64,000 nucleotides of DNA from CAYMGQ01 sp964390055 (GCA_964390055.1 CAYMGQ010000002.1:124001-188000), one strand, 5' to 3'. Counted from the stretch's first letter, positions 7,168 to 16,794 are shown. Numbers and translations: made by a program. Notes: generated by a model from the letters alone, not told the origin.

Positions 7168-9319
7168 GCTTTTTCCTTCCCCTCAGTTCCTTGCTATCTA
7201 TTTCTGGATACTCTATACGCTCATGAAAAATACCTAACATAACTTTTACGAAGCTCTTTTTTATTATCTCCAATTCCTTTAGGGTCAAATCACATTCATC
7301 TAATTGTCCATCCTGTAATTTATCCTCCACTATTTTATAGATTAGTTTTTCTATTTTGTCTTTGCTAGGGCTAGATAGGCTTCTTACAGCTGCTTCAACA
7401 GAATCTGCCAACATAACAATAGCTGTTTCCTTTGTTTGGGGTTTAGGCCCCATATATCTAAAACTATGCTCCTCCACATTTTCACCGTTTTCTGCGGTTT
7501 TAGCCTTATGATAAAAATATGCCACCAGGGTATTTCCATGATGTTGTTCTATAAAATCCCTAACTGCCCTTGGCAATTTATACTTCCTTGCCAATTCCAT
7601 ACCATCCTTTACATGACCTGTTATAATTAAACTACTTAGCGAAGGTGCCAATTTTTCATGGGGATTTTCTGACGTTAATTGATTTTCCTTAAAAAAGTAT
7701 GGCCTTTTTATTTTGCCTATATCATGATAGAAGGCCCCTACCCTAGCTAGTAGCGGGTTACCACCAACAGCATCCGCTGCAGCCTCACTCAGGTTACCCA
7801 CTATAATACTGTGATGATAGGTGCCTGGGGCCTCAATCAACAATTTCTTTAGGAGGACCTGGTTAGGATTAAACAATTCTACAAGCTTTAATGGAGTTAC
7901 AATTCCAAAAATAGATTCCCATAGGGGAAGTGTACCTAGAGTTAGTATCGAACAAATAAGGCCGTTTACCAGGCCATAGAACCCAAATATCAATACCTTG
8001 ACTACCTCACTACTGTTAATAAAACCTAGGCCAATTATAGCAATTATATTAAAAAAGCTTACCATCAGGCCTGATACAAAAATTGCTGACCTTTGTTGCA
8101 TATTCACGATAGTAAACACACCTGCAGTCCCGCCCATAATAGCCATTACAATAAATGTTATATCGTTGCCTGTAATAATACTTGTCAGTATGCTAATACA
8201 TATATTTACCAAGACAGCAAAACGTGGTTCTATAAGCATGGCCAACAACATAGCAGATGCGGCAACAGGCATTAGGTAGATGGATATCATTGATAAGGCC
8301 TTGGCAATTACCAGTGTACCCATAATAATAAGATAAACCATTACAAGTTTGTCTACTTCCCCTAGTATTTCTCTATTAAATACATACATATAGGCAACTA
8401 ATAATATTTCCACCAGCAAGCTTGTTGAAAAAATTCCCAGGTAAAATATAAAATCTATCTTATTTACATCTGTTAATATGGATAATTCCCTTAACAGCTC
8501 TAACTTGTCGCTGGTAACTATATCCCCCTCTTTGAGAATATTATCGCCCTTTTTTATCATGACCCTTTCTACGCTTTCAATGGCATCATTACGCAAGCGT
8601 TCTGTTGCATCGATATCAAAAAACATATTGGGTCTTATGGTAGCATAGATAACTGAAATAGCCAATTCCTTTAAGTTATCATCGAAATCCTCTAATTTAA
8701 CGATATATTCCTTTATATTGCTTTTTTCCCCTTGTAAATCCTCTACCTTTATCCCCTTGTTCATATTTTGTGCTACTATTTCATATATATAGGTTTCCAG
8801 GTAATTTAACTTATCTAAGGGTGCCGTTAACGCTGTTTTTAAGTGGTCCTTATTTAAATTTAAATGGTTCTCCTCATCTAAAATTTGTTCTTTCTCCTCA
8901 TAAGTCATTTCTTCCTGGTCCAATAGTTTCCCATCTTCCTCTAGTCCATCCTGAGTATCCCTAAGATCCCCCTCACGTATTTGGTAAAGTAGATTGAAAA
9001 AATCCTGGATGTCATTTTTAACTTCAACATGAACCGCCGGCTCGAAACTATATATTAACTCCACCGATTCGGAAGCCTTTTCTTTGAGCTTATCGGTGGT
9101 CCACCTATCCTCAATATCCTTTGGTGAATATATATCAGCCGGGGCTTTTTGTCCTAACACAATATCGAATTTTTTAGGTTTCAAGCTAAGGGTTAAAAGC
9201 CCGAATATACTAACAAAAAAAAGGGTTGCTATTATAATATATTGAAGCTTTTTGGCCTTAAAATTTTTATCAGGAAAATCCTTTGATAGGCCGCCTAACT
9301 TTCCTTTGAGAAAGTTCAT
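7151..9319 (-). CDS. pgpH: 7TMR-HDED/HD-domain phosphohydrolase (PgpH/YqfF type)
   Basis: The 722-residue protein has an N-terminal membrane anchor, an extracytoplasmic region (about 60-275), seven predicted membrane helices (about 280-470) and a cytoplasmic HD domain. HD-domain residues are visible in GTYHHSIIVGNLSEAAADAV, FYHDIGKIKRPYFF and FIEQHHGNTLVAYFYHKA. PgpH of Listeria and YqfF of Bacillus are c-di-AMP phosphodiesterases, so this is probably the enzyme that lowers c-di-AMP. It follows phoH by 22 bp. Confidence 0.93.
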   Translation of the reverse strand: MNFLKGKLGGLSKDFPDKNFKAKKLQYIIIATLFFVSIFGLLTLSLKPKKFDIVLGQKAPADIYSPKDIEDRWTTDKLKEKASESVELIYSFEPAVHVEVKNDIQDFFNLLYQIREGDLRDTQDGLEEDGKLLDQEEMTYEEKEQILDEENHLNLNKDHLKTALTAPLDKLNYLETYIYEIVAQNMNKGIKVEDLQGEKSNIKEYIVKLEDFDDNLKELAISVIYATIRPNMFFDIDATERLRNDAIESVERVMIKKGDNILKEGDIVTSDKLELLRELSILTDVNKIDFIFYLGIFSTSLLVEILLVAYMYVFNREILGEVDKLVMVYLIIMGTLVIAKALSMISIYLMPVAASAMLLAMLIEPRFAVLVNICISILTSIITGNDITFIVMAIMGGTAGVFTIVNMQQRSAIFVSGLMVSFFNIIAIIGLGFINSSEVVKVLIFGFYGLVNGLICSILTLGTLPLWESIFGIVTPLKLVELFNPNQVLLKKLLIEAPGTYHHSIIVGNLSEAAADAVGGNPLLARVGAFYHDIGKIKRPYFFKENQLTSENPHEKLAPSLSSLIITGHVKDGMELARKYKLPRAVRDFIEQHHGNTLVAYFYHKAKTAENGENVEEHSFRYMGPKPQTKETAIVMLADSVEAAVRSLSSPSKDKIEKLIYKIVEDKLQDGQLDECDLTLKELEIIKKSFVKVMLGIFHERIEYPEIDSKELRGRKKHGGGN

Positions 9320-9341
9320 TTTTTTCCCCCCATTGGTCTAA

Positions 9342-10337
9342 TTAATTTTTCCCCCGTCCAGCCTTGCCTTTGCTCCTTCTATTGTCAGCCTTCTCATAGG
9401 CTCTGATAATTTTTTGAACTAAGGGGTGCCTTACTACATCCTTGTCCGTTAAATAGCAAAGTCCAATGTCTTCAATGTTTTTTAGGACCCTAGCAGCATT
9501 GGTAAGGCCTGAAGTCTTGCCCCCGGGCAAATCTATCTGGGTAATATCGCCTGTTACAACAGCCTTGGAGCCAAAACCTAGTCTAGTTAAAAACATTTTC
9601 ATCTGCTCTACTGTTGTATTCTGAGCCTCATCTAAGATTATGAAGGAATTGTCCAAGGTTCTACCTCTCATATATGCCAAGGGTGCAACCTCAATTAAGC
9701 CTCTTTCCAAATACTTTTGAAAATTATCTCCTCCTATAATATCAAATAGTGCATCATATAGGGGGCGTAGGTAGGGGTCAACCTTATCTTTTAAATCACC
9801 AGGTAAGAATCCTAGGCTTTCACCGGCCTCTACAGCTGGTCTGGTCAGAATAATTTTATTAACTTGGTCATTTCTGAAAGCTTTTACAGCCATGGCCACC
9901 GCTAAATAAGTTTTTCCGGTCCCTGCAGGTCCTATACCAAAGGTTAAATCCTTATTATCTATCTGGTCTGTATAATTTTTTTGTCCTAGGGTTTTGGGTT
10001 TAATTGGTTTCCCCTTAGCAGTAATAATAATTGAATCCTTTATTAAATCGTTAATTTTATCGTGATTACCCTCTATTATCATATTAATTGTATATAAGAT
10101 GTTTTGTGTTGTTAGACTTTCACCCTTATTAATTATACTTTCTAATTCAGCAAATAACTTTTCTGCTAATTGCAAATCTTCCTCTGAACCCAGTAAAATT
10201 ATTTCCCCTTCCCTTGAAACAATATCTATGCCCAAGTTTTTTCTTATTAACTTTATATTTTGATCAAAATTACCGAATAATTCCTTAATAAAGTCCATGT
10301 TCTGTACTATAATTCTCCTTTGTTGTAAGCTCTCCAA
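9342..10337 (-). CDS. phoH: PhoH-like P-loop ATPase
   Basis: The 331-residue protein has an N-terminal KH-like RNA-binding region (about 10-75) and a C-terminal helicase-like ATPase with Walker A GPAGTGKTYLA, Walker B FIILDEAQNT and the arginine-rich TRLGFGSKAVVTGD segment. YbeZ/PhoH partners YbeY in rRNA processing, and phoH-pgpH-ybeY lie together here as in most Firmicutes. It starts 3 bp after yqfD ends. Confidence 0.95.
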   Translation of the reverse strand: MESLQQRRIIVQNMDFIKELFGNFDQNIKLIRKNLGIDIVSREGEIILLGSEEDLQLAEKLFAELESIINKGESLTTQNILYTINMIIEGNHDKINDLIKDSIIITAKGKPIKPKTLGQKNYTDQIDNKDLTFGIGPAGTGKTYLAVAMAVKAFRNDQVNKIILTRPAVEAGESLGFLPGDLKDKVDPYLRPLYDALFDIIGGDNFQKYLERGLIEVAPLAYMRGRTLDNSFIILDEAQNTTVEQMKMFLTRLGFGSKAVVTGDITQIDLPGGKTSGLTNAARVLKNIEDIGLCYLTDKDVVRHPLVQKIIRAYEKADNRRSKGKAGRGKN

Positions 10338-10340
10338 AGA

Positions 10341-11537
10341 TTAATCCTCCTTAGCTATTATTTTCTTCTGAATACCTATATCTTCTATTACTTCAATAGT
10401 GATACTAGCTCTCAAAGTATTGTTCTTAACTGTAAATTCTGTATTAGTGTTTAAGATTTCTAGGCCCTTTGGAATCTCCTGTAATAAGTTTTCCATAAGA
10501 TTTACATGTAAGATTTCCTTTGCCCTATTTAGGTTAATTCTTTCTTCTTTTTCCACAACTTCGTATATATCTCTTGTTACAATTTCTACGGGGAAAGTTA
10601 TATTCCTCCATATGGGGATTTTTTTAATAGTTTCTTCTACTATAAAGTTCTTGTAGGAGTGGTCCACTAGCTTTAAATCAAGCTCCAAGTTTCCCATCCT
10701 AAGAATTCTATTGGTAGATTTTTCCCCTGTCTTTATTTTTTTTGTAGTTATTAAATTTACAGCCTCCTCAGCCTCATAGTAGGTTCTAGCATAGACTTCC
10801 CCATGAGCATGGGTATATATTGGAACTTCCATGCCTTCCCTATGAATTATACCATTTATTAATAAGTCTCCCTTTATAACAATATCGCCCTTTTTAGCAA
10901 TAGCATCCCCATTTCTGGCTATAACTTTTTCAATTATTCCATTCTTACTTGCAAGCACATTACAAGGTATATTTTTTTCTATTTTTTTAAAAGGCGGGGT
11001 TTTTTCTACAACCTCTATTCTAGCCATTATACCACTTATTTCGATACCTATCCATGCAAGTTCATCTATATTTAATAATAGGTCATTTTCTATCTCTCTT
11101 AAATTAATAAAATATTTATTGCTGCCAATTTTAAATCCACTTTCATTTAGGGCATTTAAAATATCCACCCTGTCCACCTGGTCATTCCCAGTAATCTCAA
11201 TAAGAAAAATAAAACTAGATAAAATAAATAGGAGGGTTAAAGAAAAAAATGCCCCCAGAATAAGCATTTTTCTAGCTTTAATTTTGCTAATCCAAAATGG
11301 GCATCCATTTTTAGCATGGATTTTGCTCTTACATCCTGTTTTCCGCATGGGTTTACGAAGTTTTTTATAGTCTTTAATGCCCACCTTGCCTTCTAAAGTC
11401 GTGTGATTAAGCCGTTTTATATCCCACAAACTTACACCCTTGCTATTGGATTCATTTATGAAACTTTCTAGGGCCAGTCCTTCCACTTTTATGATAACAT
11501 AACCCCGAATCCAGTTCCATAATTTCAACAGTAACAA
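10341..11537 (-). CDS. yqfD: Sporulation protein YqfD
   Basis: A 398-residue protein with an N-terminal cytoplasmic region, one membrane helix near residue 95-118 (MLILGAFFSLTLLFILSSFI) and a large extracytoplasmic C-terminal part. It matches YqfD, a SigE-controlled membrane protein needed for sporulation in Bacillus (IV family, molecular role unknown). The start is TTG at 11537, 6 nt after AGGAGGGG; an ATG four bases upstream is in another frame. The partner yqfC lies 12 bp upstream in the same unit. Confidence 0.92.
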   Translation of the reverse strand: MLLLKLWNWIRGYVIIKVEGLALESFINESNSKGVSLWDIKRLNHTTLEGKVGIKDYKKLRKPMRKTGCKSKIHAKNGCPFWISKIKARKMLILGAFFSLTLLFILSSFIFLIEITGNDQVDRVDILNALNESGFKIGSNKYFINLREIENDLLLNIDELAWIGIEISGIMARIEVVEKTPPFKKIEKNIPCNVLASKNGIIEKVIARNGDAIAKKGDIVIKGDLLINGIIHREGMEVPIYTHAHGEVYARTYYEAEEAVNLITTKKIKTGEKSTNRILRMGNLELDLKLVDHSYKNFIVEETIKKIPIWRNITFPVEIVTRDIYEVVEKEERINLNRAKEILHVNLMENLLQEIPKGLEILNTNTEFTVKNNTLRASITIEVIEDIGIQKKIIAKED

Positions 11538-11549
11538 GCATATCCCCTC

Positions 11550-11825
11550 CTACACATCAAACTCAATAAGCTCAAAGTCTCCAATTATAACTGCTTCCTC
11601 CAATACAATATTTTTTAGTAATAAATTTTTACCTTTAATTCTTAGGGTTCCACTATTTGTATTAATTTTAATTGTACTATTGCTATATTCTACAATCCCT
11701 TTGTGATTTTCTATTGAAAGCTGCATATTGCCTATCATAGTAATCCTAGGTATATCCAAAATAATATCCTTGGGCAATTCTAATATGTCGGCTAAATTTT
11801 TTTTGATTTTATAATATTTTTTCAT
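11550..11825 (-). CDS. yqfC: Sporulation protein YqfC
   Basis: A 91-residue soluble protein rich in beta strands (DIILDIPRITMIGN, INTNSGTLRIKGKN, EAVIIGDFELIEFDV), matching YqfC, the SigE-regulon partner of YqfD. I start at the ATG at 11825 because GGGGAGG lies 8 nt upstream; a frame to 11849 would place that site inside the gene. It begins a two-gene sporulation unit, insulated from the floA operon by a strong terminator at 11923-11960. Confidence 0.9.
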   Translation of the reverse strand: MKKYYKIKKNLADILELPKDIILDIPRITMIGNMQLSIENHKGIVEYSNSTIKINTNSGTLRIKGKNLLLKNIVLEEAVIIGDFELIEFDV

Positions 11826-11849
11826 CTGATATACCTCCCCTATATACAA

Positions 11850-11878
11850 TTTTTATGCTCTAGAATTTTTTCCTATAC
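11850..11878 (-). promoter_or_regulatory. Possible SigE promoter for yqfCD
   Basis: On the minus strand GTATAGG (11872-11878), a 14-nt spacer and CATAAAAA (11850-11857) resemble the sporulation SigE elements (GKATATT, 13-15 nt, CATACAMT), with five of seven and six of eight matches. The location between a terminator and a known SigE-type operon supports it. No good SigA promoter is visible in the same gap. Confidence 0.45.
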
Positions 11879-11922
11879 CAAATTTGATAACAATCTAAAA
11901 TTCTAATAAATTTAATACAAAA

Positions 11923-11960
11923 ATGCCCGGATTTTGAACCAATATTCAAAACCCGGGCAT
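11923..11960 (-). terminator. Strong terminator after the floA operon
   Basis: A 16-bp stem with one mismatch (11923-11938 with 11945-11960) and a 6-nt loop, GC-rich at the base, 12 bp beyond the stop of the 151-residue gene. It ends the nfeD-floA unit before yqfC. Confidence 0.85.
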
Positions 11961-11972
11961 AACATCTAGTTT

Positions 11973-12428
11973 TTACCTTCTTAAAGCCTTTGGTCTTCCC
12001 AAAAGCTCTGACATAATTATCCCTTGTATTAAACTTTTTTTATCAAAACTAAGATCCAAATCTCCTATTTCATCCCTAATCTCATCTTTAACGATAACAT
12101 TTTCCAATATAGCTTTTTCCCTAGGAGGCCTAGCTATCTTCAAACTTTCAATGCCCTCCTCCTTATTATACATACCAGCCTCTTTATGCTCAGGGACTTG
12201 TATCTCTTGAAAATCAGTTTTTTTATTTTCAAAGGACTTATTCCCAAAAACTTCATTTATATCACTACTTATCTCCCTTAGTAGGTCCTGTAAATTTTGT
12301 CGTGGTGCTGGTTGAACAGGTTTTTCTGGTCTCTTTTTAGATTGTTTTACTTTTTTGTCCTTATTAAAAAGGGAACTAAGTAAGGCTATTATAACAATAG
12401 TAAGTATATTACCCATGTTTTCTACCAC
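11973..12428 (-). CDS. Uncharacterised membrane-anchored protein downstream of floA
   Basis: A protein of about 150 residues with one N-terminal membrane helix (ILTIVIIALLSSLF), a basic proline-rich linker (KKRPEKPVQPAPRQ) and an acidic, probably disordered middle, ending in a short conserved-looking segment SLIQGIIMSELLGRPKALRR. I do not recognise a family. It follows floA by 23 bp, so a role near FloA membrane domains is possible but only inferred. The start could be GTG at 12428 or ATG at 12416; AAAGGAT lies upstream of both and does not decide. Confidence 0.7.
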   Translation of the reverse strand: MVENMGNILTIVIIALLSSLFNKDKKVKQSKKRPEKPVQPAPRQNLQDLLREISSDINEVFGNKSFENKKTDFQEIQVPEHKEAGMYNKEEGIESLKIARPPREKAILENVIVKDEIRDEIGDLDLSFDKKSLIQGIIMSELLGRPKALRR

Positions 12429-12451
12429 ATCCTTTTACAAGGGCTTATTTA

Positions 12452-13459
12452 CTATTTTTTTCTTATAGTTTCATCGGTGTCTTCTGTCTTGGAGCCCTTG
12501 TTTATATTTGAAATTGCCTCCCTCATGCCTGTATCCGCCAATATGTTTTTCATATTATAATAATCCATTACACCCATTTTGCCATCCTTTAAGGCTGTAG
12601 CCATTGCCCTAGGCACCTCAGCCTCGGCTTCAACAACCTTAGCCTTCATTTCCTCTACAGAGGCCCTCATCTCTTGCTCCTTGGCAACCGCCATTGCCCT
12701 TCTTTCTTCTGCCCTAGCCTGGGCTATCCGCTTATCTGCTTCTGCCTGGTCAGTCTGTAATTCTGCCCCAATATTTCTACCCACATCAATATCCGCTATA
12801 TCGATTGATAGGATTTCAAAGGCCGTCCCAGCATCCAGGCCCTTTTCAAGAACTGTCCTAGAAATTGAATCCGGATTTTCCAAAACATCCTTATGGCTGT
12901 TAGAGGATCCAACGGTAGTTACTATACCCTCACCTACCCTTGCAATAATTGTTTCTTCTCCGGCTCCACCAACAAGCCGCTCTATATTAGCCCTGACAGT
13001 AACCCTAGCCTTTACCATTACCTCAATACCATCTTTTGCAACAGCTGATATCTTTGGCGTTTCAATTACCTTGGGATTAACACTTACTTGAACAGCCTGT
13101 AGAACATCCCTTCCAGCCAGGTCTATGGCCGCTGCCCTTTCGAATTCTAGGCTAATATCGGCTCTTTGTGCCGCTATTAATGCATCTGCAACTTTATTAA
13201 CATCCCCACCGGCTAAATAATGTGCTTCCAACTTATCAATGTTTAAATCCATTCCTGCCTTGGTTGTCTTAATTAAAGGACTTACTATACGATGGGGCTT
13301 TACCCTCCTAAAACGCATTCCTACCAATGTAAATATCCCAATTTTAACCCCTGAGAAGTAGGCTGTAACCCAAAGTCCCACAGGTATAAAACTCAATAAA
13401 AATGATAACAAGATAAAGCCTATTGCTAATACAACAGCCATAAATATTATTGTTGGCAT
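12452..13459 (-). CDS. floA: Flotillin-like protein FloA
   Basis: The 335-residue protein has an N-terminal membrane hairpin (residues about 3-45), an SPFH domain and a C-terminal coiled coil rich in AEA/EAR repeats (about 225-290). FloA (YqfA) organises functional membrane microdomains and affects membrane fluidity in Bacillus. It lies 12 bp after nfeD; NfeD and flotillin genes form a conserved pair. Confidence 0.95.
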   Translation of the reverse strand: MPTIIFMAVVLAIGFILLSFLLSFIPVGLWVTAYFSGVKIGIFTLVGMRFRRVKPHRIVSPLIKTTKAGMDLNIDKLEAHYLAGGDVNKVADALIAAQRADISLEFERAAAIDLAGRDVLQAVQVSVNPKVIETPKISAVAKDGIEVMVKARVTVRANIERLVGGAGEETIIARVGEGIVTTVGSSNSHKDVLENPDSISRTVLEKGLDAGTAFEILSIDIADIDVGRNIGAELQTDQAEADKRIAQARAEERRAMAVAKEQEMRASVEEMKAKVVEAEAEVPRAMATALKDGKMGVMDYYNMKNILADTGMREAISNINKGSKTEDTDETIRKK

Positions 13460-13471
13460 ACTAATAACCTC

Positions 13472-14767
13472 CTAATCTTTATTTTTAACCACTATTCTTC
13501 TACCCTCAACTCCTGTTACCTTTACCCTGCTACCCGCCTCTACAAACCTGCCTTCAGTAACCACATCCAGCATCTTCCCCTCTACCTCAATAGTACCAGC
13601 GGGCCTTAAACTGGTAATGGCTATCCCTTCTAATCCCAAATATTGATTGTATCTATCAAAGGCCGTAAAGCCTTCTTCCTTTCTCATTTGGGTAGCCAAA
13701 ATTATTCTATTAAAACGGCTACTTCCTGGTACAAATTTAATTATTACAATAAGGGTAATAATAACAAATACAAAGGAAACAAATAGCGATATAATAGCAG
13801 TGAAGGCATTATTTGATGCCATCACTATACTAATAATTATACATAATATACCGCCTATGCCAGGAAAACCAAAACCTGGTATAGATGCCTCTATCAATAA
13901 TAAAACTAACCCTGCCAAAAATACCAGTAAAACTGCCATGCCCGTGTGACCTGCTAAAATAGCCCCTGCAAAATACAAGGCATATGCCATGAGGCTAAGG
14001 GTACCAGCAAGGCCAAAGCCTGGTACAAAAATTTCAATTATAAATCCTATAAAGCCTATGGTTAATAATGCAGGTGCTACAAAGGATCCCGTAAGCACTT
14101 GTGCCAATTTAACCTTATTGTTTATGGGAATATCTATAATCTTATCATATTCTATATTAAAGGCCTCTAGGACTCCAGTATAATCTTTTTCAATAGAGTC
14201 AATAAAATTTAGGTCCTTTGCCTCCTGACTAGTAAGATTTAATAATCTTCCCTTTTCAATTACATTAGGGATTTCTATACTTATATCTGCCATGGCGGCC
14301 ACTAATTCGGGATCTCGATTTTTTTCCTGGGCGACAGTCCTCAGTGAACTAACCCATTCTGATAAAATTTTTTCCGTATTTGGAATTGTTTCAGCAGAGC
14401 CAATAGTAGCCCCCGGAGCCATAGCTATATAATCAGAGGATATTGTTAATAGGACTCCGGCCGATACCGCCTTGTTATTAACAAAGGATATGGTTGGCAA
14501 ATCTGTATTTAAAATAAGTTTGCTAATTTTATTGGCTGAATCCACCCTGCCACCATAAGTATTTATCATAAAAATAAGGCCTGCAGCATTGGGATCCTCT
14601 GATATCTGCTTTAAGCTGCTTTTTACATATTCATAAATTGCGGGTCCTATTTCGCCCTCAATTGTAATTGTGTAAATATTATTATCATTATTAATTCCAT
14701 AGACCGGACAGAACGAATACACAATGAATAGTGTTAAAATCAAACAAACAATCCTTTTTTTCTCCAT
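13472..14767 (-). CDS. NfeD family membrane serine protease-like protein
   Basis: The 431-residue long-form NfeD (YqeZ type) has a signal peptide, a ClpP/crotonase-fold protease domain (about 30-215) with the nucleophile region NNKAVSAGVLLTISSDYIAM, four or five membrane helices (about 225-350) and a C-terminal OB-fold NfeD domain (about 370-430). Such proteins pair with flotillin-like SPFH proteins. Here it is first gene of the nfeD-floA unit. Confidence 0.93.
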   Translation of the reverse strand: MEKKRIVCLILTLFIVYSFCPVYGINNDNNIYTITIEGEIGPAIYEYVKSSLKQISEDPNAAGLIFMINTYGGRVDSANKISKLILNTDLPTISFVNNKAVSAGVLLTISSDYIAMAPGATIGSAETIPNTEKILSEWVSSLRTVAQEKNRDPELVAAMADISIEIPNVIEKGRLLNLTSQEAKDLNFIDSIEKDYTGVLEAFNIEYDKIIDIPINNKVKLAQVLTGSFVAPALLTIGFIGFIIEIFVPGFGLAGTLSLMAYALYFAGAILAGHTGMAVLLVFLAGLVLLLIEASIPGFGFPGIGGILCIIISIVMASNNAFTAIISLFVSFVFVIITLIVIIKFVPGSSRFNRIILATQMRKEEGFTAFDRYNQYLGLEGIAITSLRPAGTIEVEGKMLDVVTEGRFVEAGSRVKVTGVEGRRIVVKNKD

Positions 14768-14868
14768 TTTATCCCCCCTTCTATCTTAATTATATCATTA
14801 ATAAAGCCATAATTACATTGCCTGACGGCAAATATTTTCATTTATAGCAAGACAACTATGACTGCCTC

Positions 14869-16008
14869 CTAGTCCCATATAAAGGTAGCAGTAACCGGAT
14901 AGTGGTCCGAAATCTCTTTTTTAAGGACCTCATATTTTATTAATTTCATATTTTTGTCCAAAAATATATAGTCTATTCTTTGGGCCATAATGGGTAAATT
15001 AAAGGTTGCCTCTTTATCTCTATTAGCTATATAACCAGTGTCCAGGAGTTTACTAGCCAATATGTCCAGGTCCCTGGTTTTCGATGTATTAAAGTCCCCA
15101 GTTAAAATAACTGGATAGGCCAAAACATCTATATAGCTATTTATAGACCTAATCTGTCTTTCCCTCTCTCCCTTATTTAGGCCCAAATGAGTTACCAAAA
15201 AATTCAACCTTCTACCATCAATATTTATGTCCGCCCTTAGCAAGCCCCTTTGTTCCCTCTTGCTGGGTAAAAATATATTCTCAGAGTCTTCAATAGGATA
15301 TTTGCTCAATATACCATTGCCATATCTTCCCCCTAGTAAACTTAAATTATAACCATCTACATAATACATAGATAATTTTTGACCTAGATACTGTATCTGA
15401 TTCCTAAATCTTGACCGCGGCAATCCTTTATCAAGTTCCTGTAAACCAACTATATCTGCCCCAGATTGCCTTATAATTTCAGCTATTTCATCTAAAACAT
15501 CCCTTCCTAATATACTTTTGCCATGGTGGATATTAAATGACATGACCTTAATTTTTCTATTATCCCCCGGGTGGTCCCACCCATCCTTGTAAATATTGTC
15601 CAAACTCATTCCCGTACCCCTATAAACATCAACCTCTTCTACTTGTATATCCAAGGGATATTTTTTGTGACCCTTCTTAAGTAAATAAATTTTATTAAGC
15701 TCTTCTATTAGTGAGGGTCTATTGGCAATAAAAAAAACATTTTTATTTAGACCTATATTTGCCTTGCTAACATAATCATTTAAAACAAAAAAATGAATTA
15801 AATCATTTTGTTCATTATATGCCTCCAAAATGACTTCATCCATAGATTCATCAGTAACGATCTCCATATGAGATGGTTTCCCATCCTGTATATATGTAAA
15901 GACTTCAACATTTTTAGTTTTTCCCAGTATACTTATCCTAAATACAGTTACCACAAAAAACAACATAAATAGGATCCCAATTCCTACTATCCTCCAATAT
16001 TTATTCAT
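14869..16008 (-). CDS. Membrane-anchored endonuclease/exonuclease/phosphatase (EEP) family protein
   Basis: The 379-residue protein has an N-terminal membrane helix (residues 5-27), a small unassigned domain (about 35-130) and a C-terminal EEP domain with the expected metal and catalytic residues: VMSFNIHHG, VGLQELDKG, VTHLGLN, TGDFN and SDHYPV. EEP enzymes cleave phosphodiesters in nucleic acids, lipids or nucleotides; the substrate cannot be read. Anchoring suggests it acts outside the cell. It is separated from nfeD by 101 bp and from yqeY by 127 bp, so may be its own unit. Confidence 0.85.
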   Translation of the reverse strand: MNKYWRIVGIGILFMLFFVVTVFRISILGKTKNVEVFTYIQDGKPSHMEIVTDESMDEVILEAYNEQNDLIHFFVLNDYVSKANIGLNKNVFFIANRPSLIEELNKIYLLKKGHKKYPLDIQVEEVDVYRGTGMSLDNIYKDGWDHPGDNRKIKVMSFNIHHGKSILGRDVLDEIAEIIRQSGADIVGLQELDKGLPRSRFRNQIQYLGQKLSMYYVDGYNLSLLGGRYGNGILSKYPIEDSENIFLPSKREQRGLLRADINIDGRRLNFLVTHLGLNKGERERQIRSINSYIDVLAYPVILTGDFNTSKTRDLDILASKLLDTGYIANRDKEATFNLPIMAQRIDYIFLDKNMKLIKYEVLKKEISDHYPVTATFIWD

Positions 16009-16109
16009 ATATATTGCACCCTTTTTTAGGTCAGATAATTGCTTTTATTATAACATATGTAGTGATATATATATGGATGCAATAAATCCCAAGTATCCAT
16101 AAAATAGAT

Positions 16110-16136
16110 AAATCCGGGGAGTATACCCCCGGATTT
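16110..16136 (-). terminator. Terminator of the rpsU-yqeY unit
   Basis: AAATCCGGGG (16110-16119) pairs with CCCCGGATTT (16127-16136) around a short AGTATAC-containing loop. The stem begins at the yqeY stop codon (16136-16138). Confidence 0.8.
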
Positions 16137-16579
16137 TATTGTAATTGTTGTCTAACTATTTGATTAACAGTTTTGCCGTCGGCCCTACCCTTAATTTTAG
16201 GTAAAGTTGCAGCCATCACCTTTCCCATATCCTTCATTGAGTTAGCTCCTATTTCAGCTATAGTCTCTCGAACTATATGTGAAAGCTCTTCCTTGGACAA
16301 TTGTTCTGGCAAATATTCTAGTAAATATTGGATTTCCTCTTTAGTTTGCTTGATTAGATCTTCTCTTTCAGCCTTTTCAAACTCCTCTAGGGCGTCCTTT
16401 CTTTGTTTCATTTGCCTTGAGATAATATCTATAATATCTTTTTCTTGCAGTTTTATTCTTTTATCTATCTCAATTTGATTAATATCAGAACGTATTAGTG
16501 TAATAACATTCTTCCAAACTTGATTTCTGCTTTTCATAGCTTCTTTTAGATCTTTAATTAGTCTCTCCTTGAGGAGCAT
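16136..16579 (-). CDS. yqeY: GatB/YqeY domain protein
   Basis: A 147-residue all-helical protein matching YqeY, with the C-terminal tRNA-binding-like fold related to GatB (EIGANSMKDMGKVMAATLPK, then GRADGKTVNQIVRQQL). Function not firmly established. I start at the ATG at 16579 (MLLKERLIKDLKEAM), with AGGGGTGA 5 nt upstream; the longer frame from 16588 would begin inside that site. It follows rpsU by 26 bp, a conserved pair. Confidence 0.93.
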   Translation of the reverse strand: MLLKERLIKDLKEAMKSRNQVWKNVITLIRSDINQIEIDKRIKLQEKDIIDIISRQMKQRKDALEEFEKAEREDLIKQTKEEIQYLLEYLPEQLSKEELSHIVRETIAEIGANSMKDMGKVMAATLPKIKGRADGKTVNQIVRQQLQ

Positions 16580-16605
16580 ACATTTCACCCCTAGTTTCAG
16601 GTAAT

Positions 16606-16794
16606 TTAATATCTTCTAGATCTAGATTTTTTTCTACGAGCTGCCTCAGCCTTTCTCTTTCGTCTTACACTAGGCTTTTCATAATGTTCTCTTCTTCTTA
16701 TTTCTGATAATACCCCTGATTTTGCACATTGCCTCTTGAATCTGCGAAGTGCATTATCTAAGGATTCATTATCTCTAACTTTTACCTCTGACAT
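16606..16794 (-). CDS. rpsU: 30S ribosomal protein S21
   Basis: The 62-residue basic protein MSEVKVRDNESLDNALRRFK with Arg/Lys-rich C-terminus is S21, which sits near the 16S 3' end and aids initiation. I start at 16794 because GGGAGGGAG lies just upstream; the additional upstream codons include this site. A promoter is visible at 16974-17003, leaving a leader of about 170 nt. Confidence 0.97.
   Translation of the reverse strand: MSEVKVRDNESLDNALRRFKRQCAKSGVLSEIRRREHYEKPSVRRKRKAEAARRKKSRSRRY

Noticed and set aside
12579..13091. 170-codon plus-strand open frame opposite floA
   Set aside because: Antisense shadow; low-complexity Ser/Ala/Ile composition mirrors the Ala/Glu-rich coiled coil of FloA, and no ribosome binding site is visible.
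14831..14843. Hairpin TGCC-TGAC-GGCA between nfeD and the EEP gene as a terminator
   Set aside because: Short stem with no T run on either strand.
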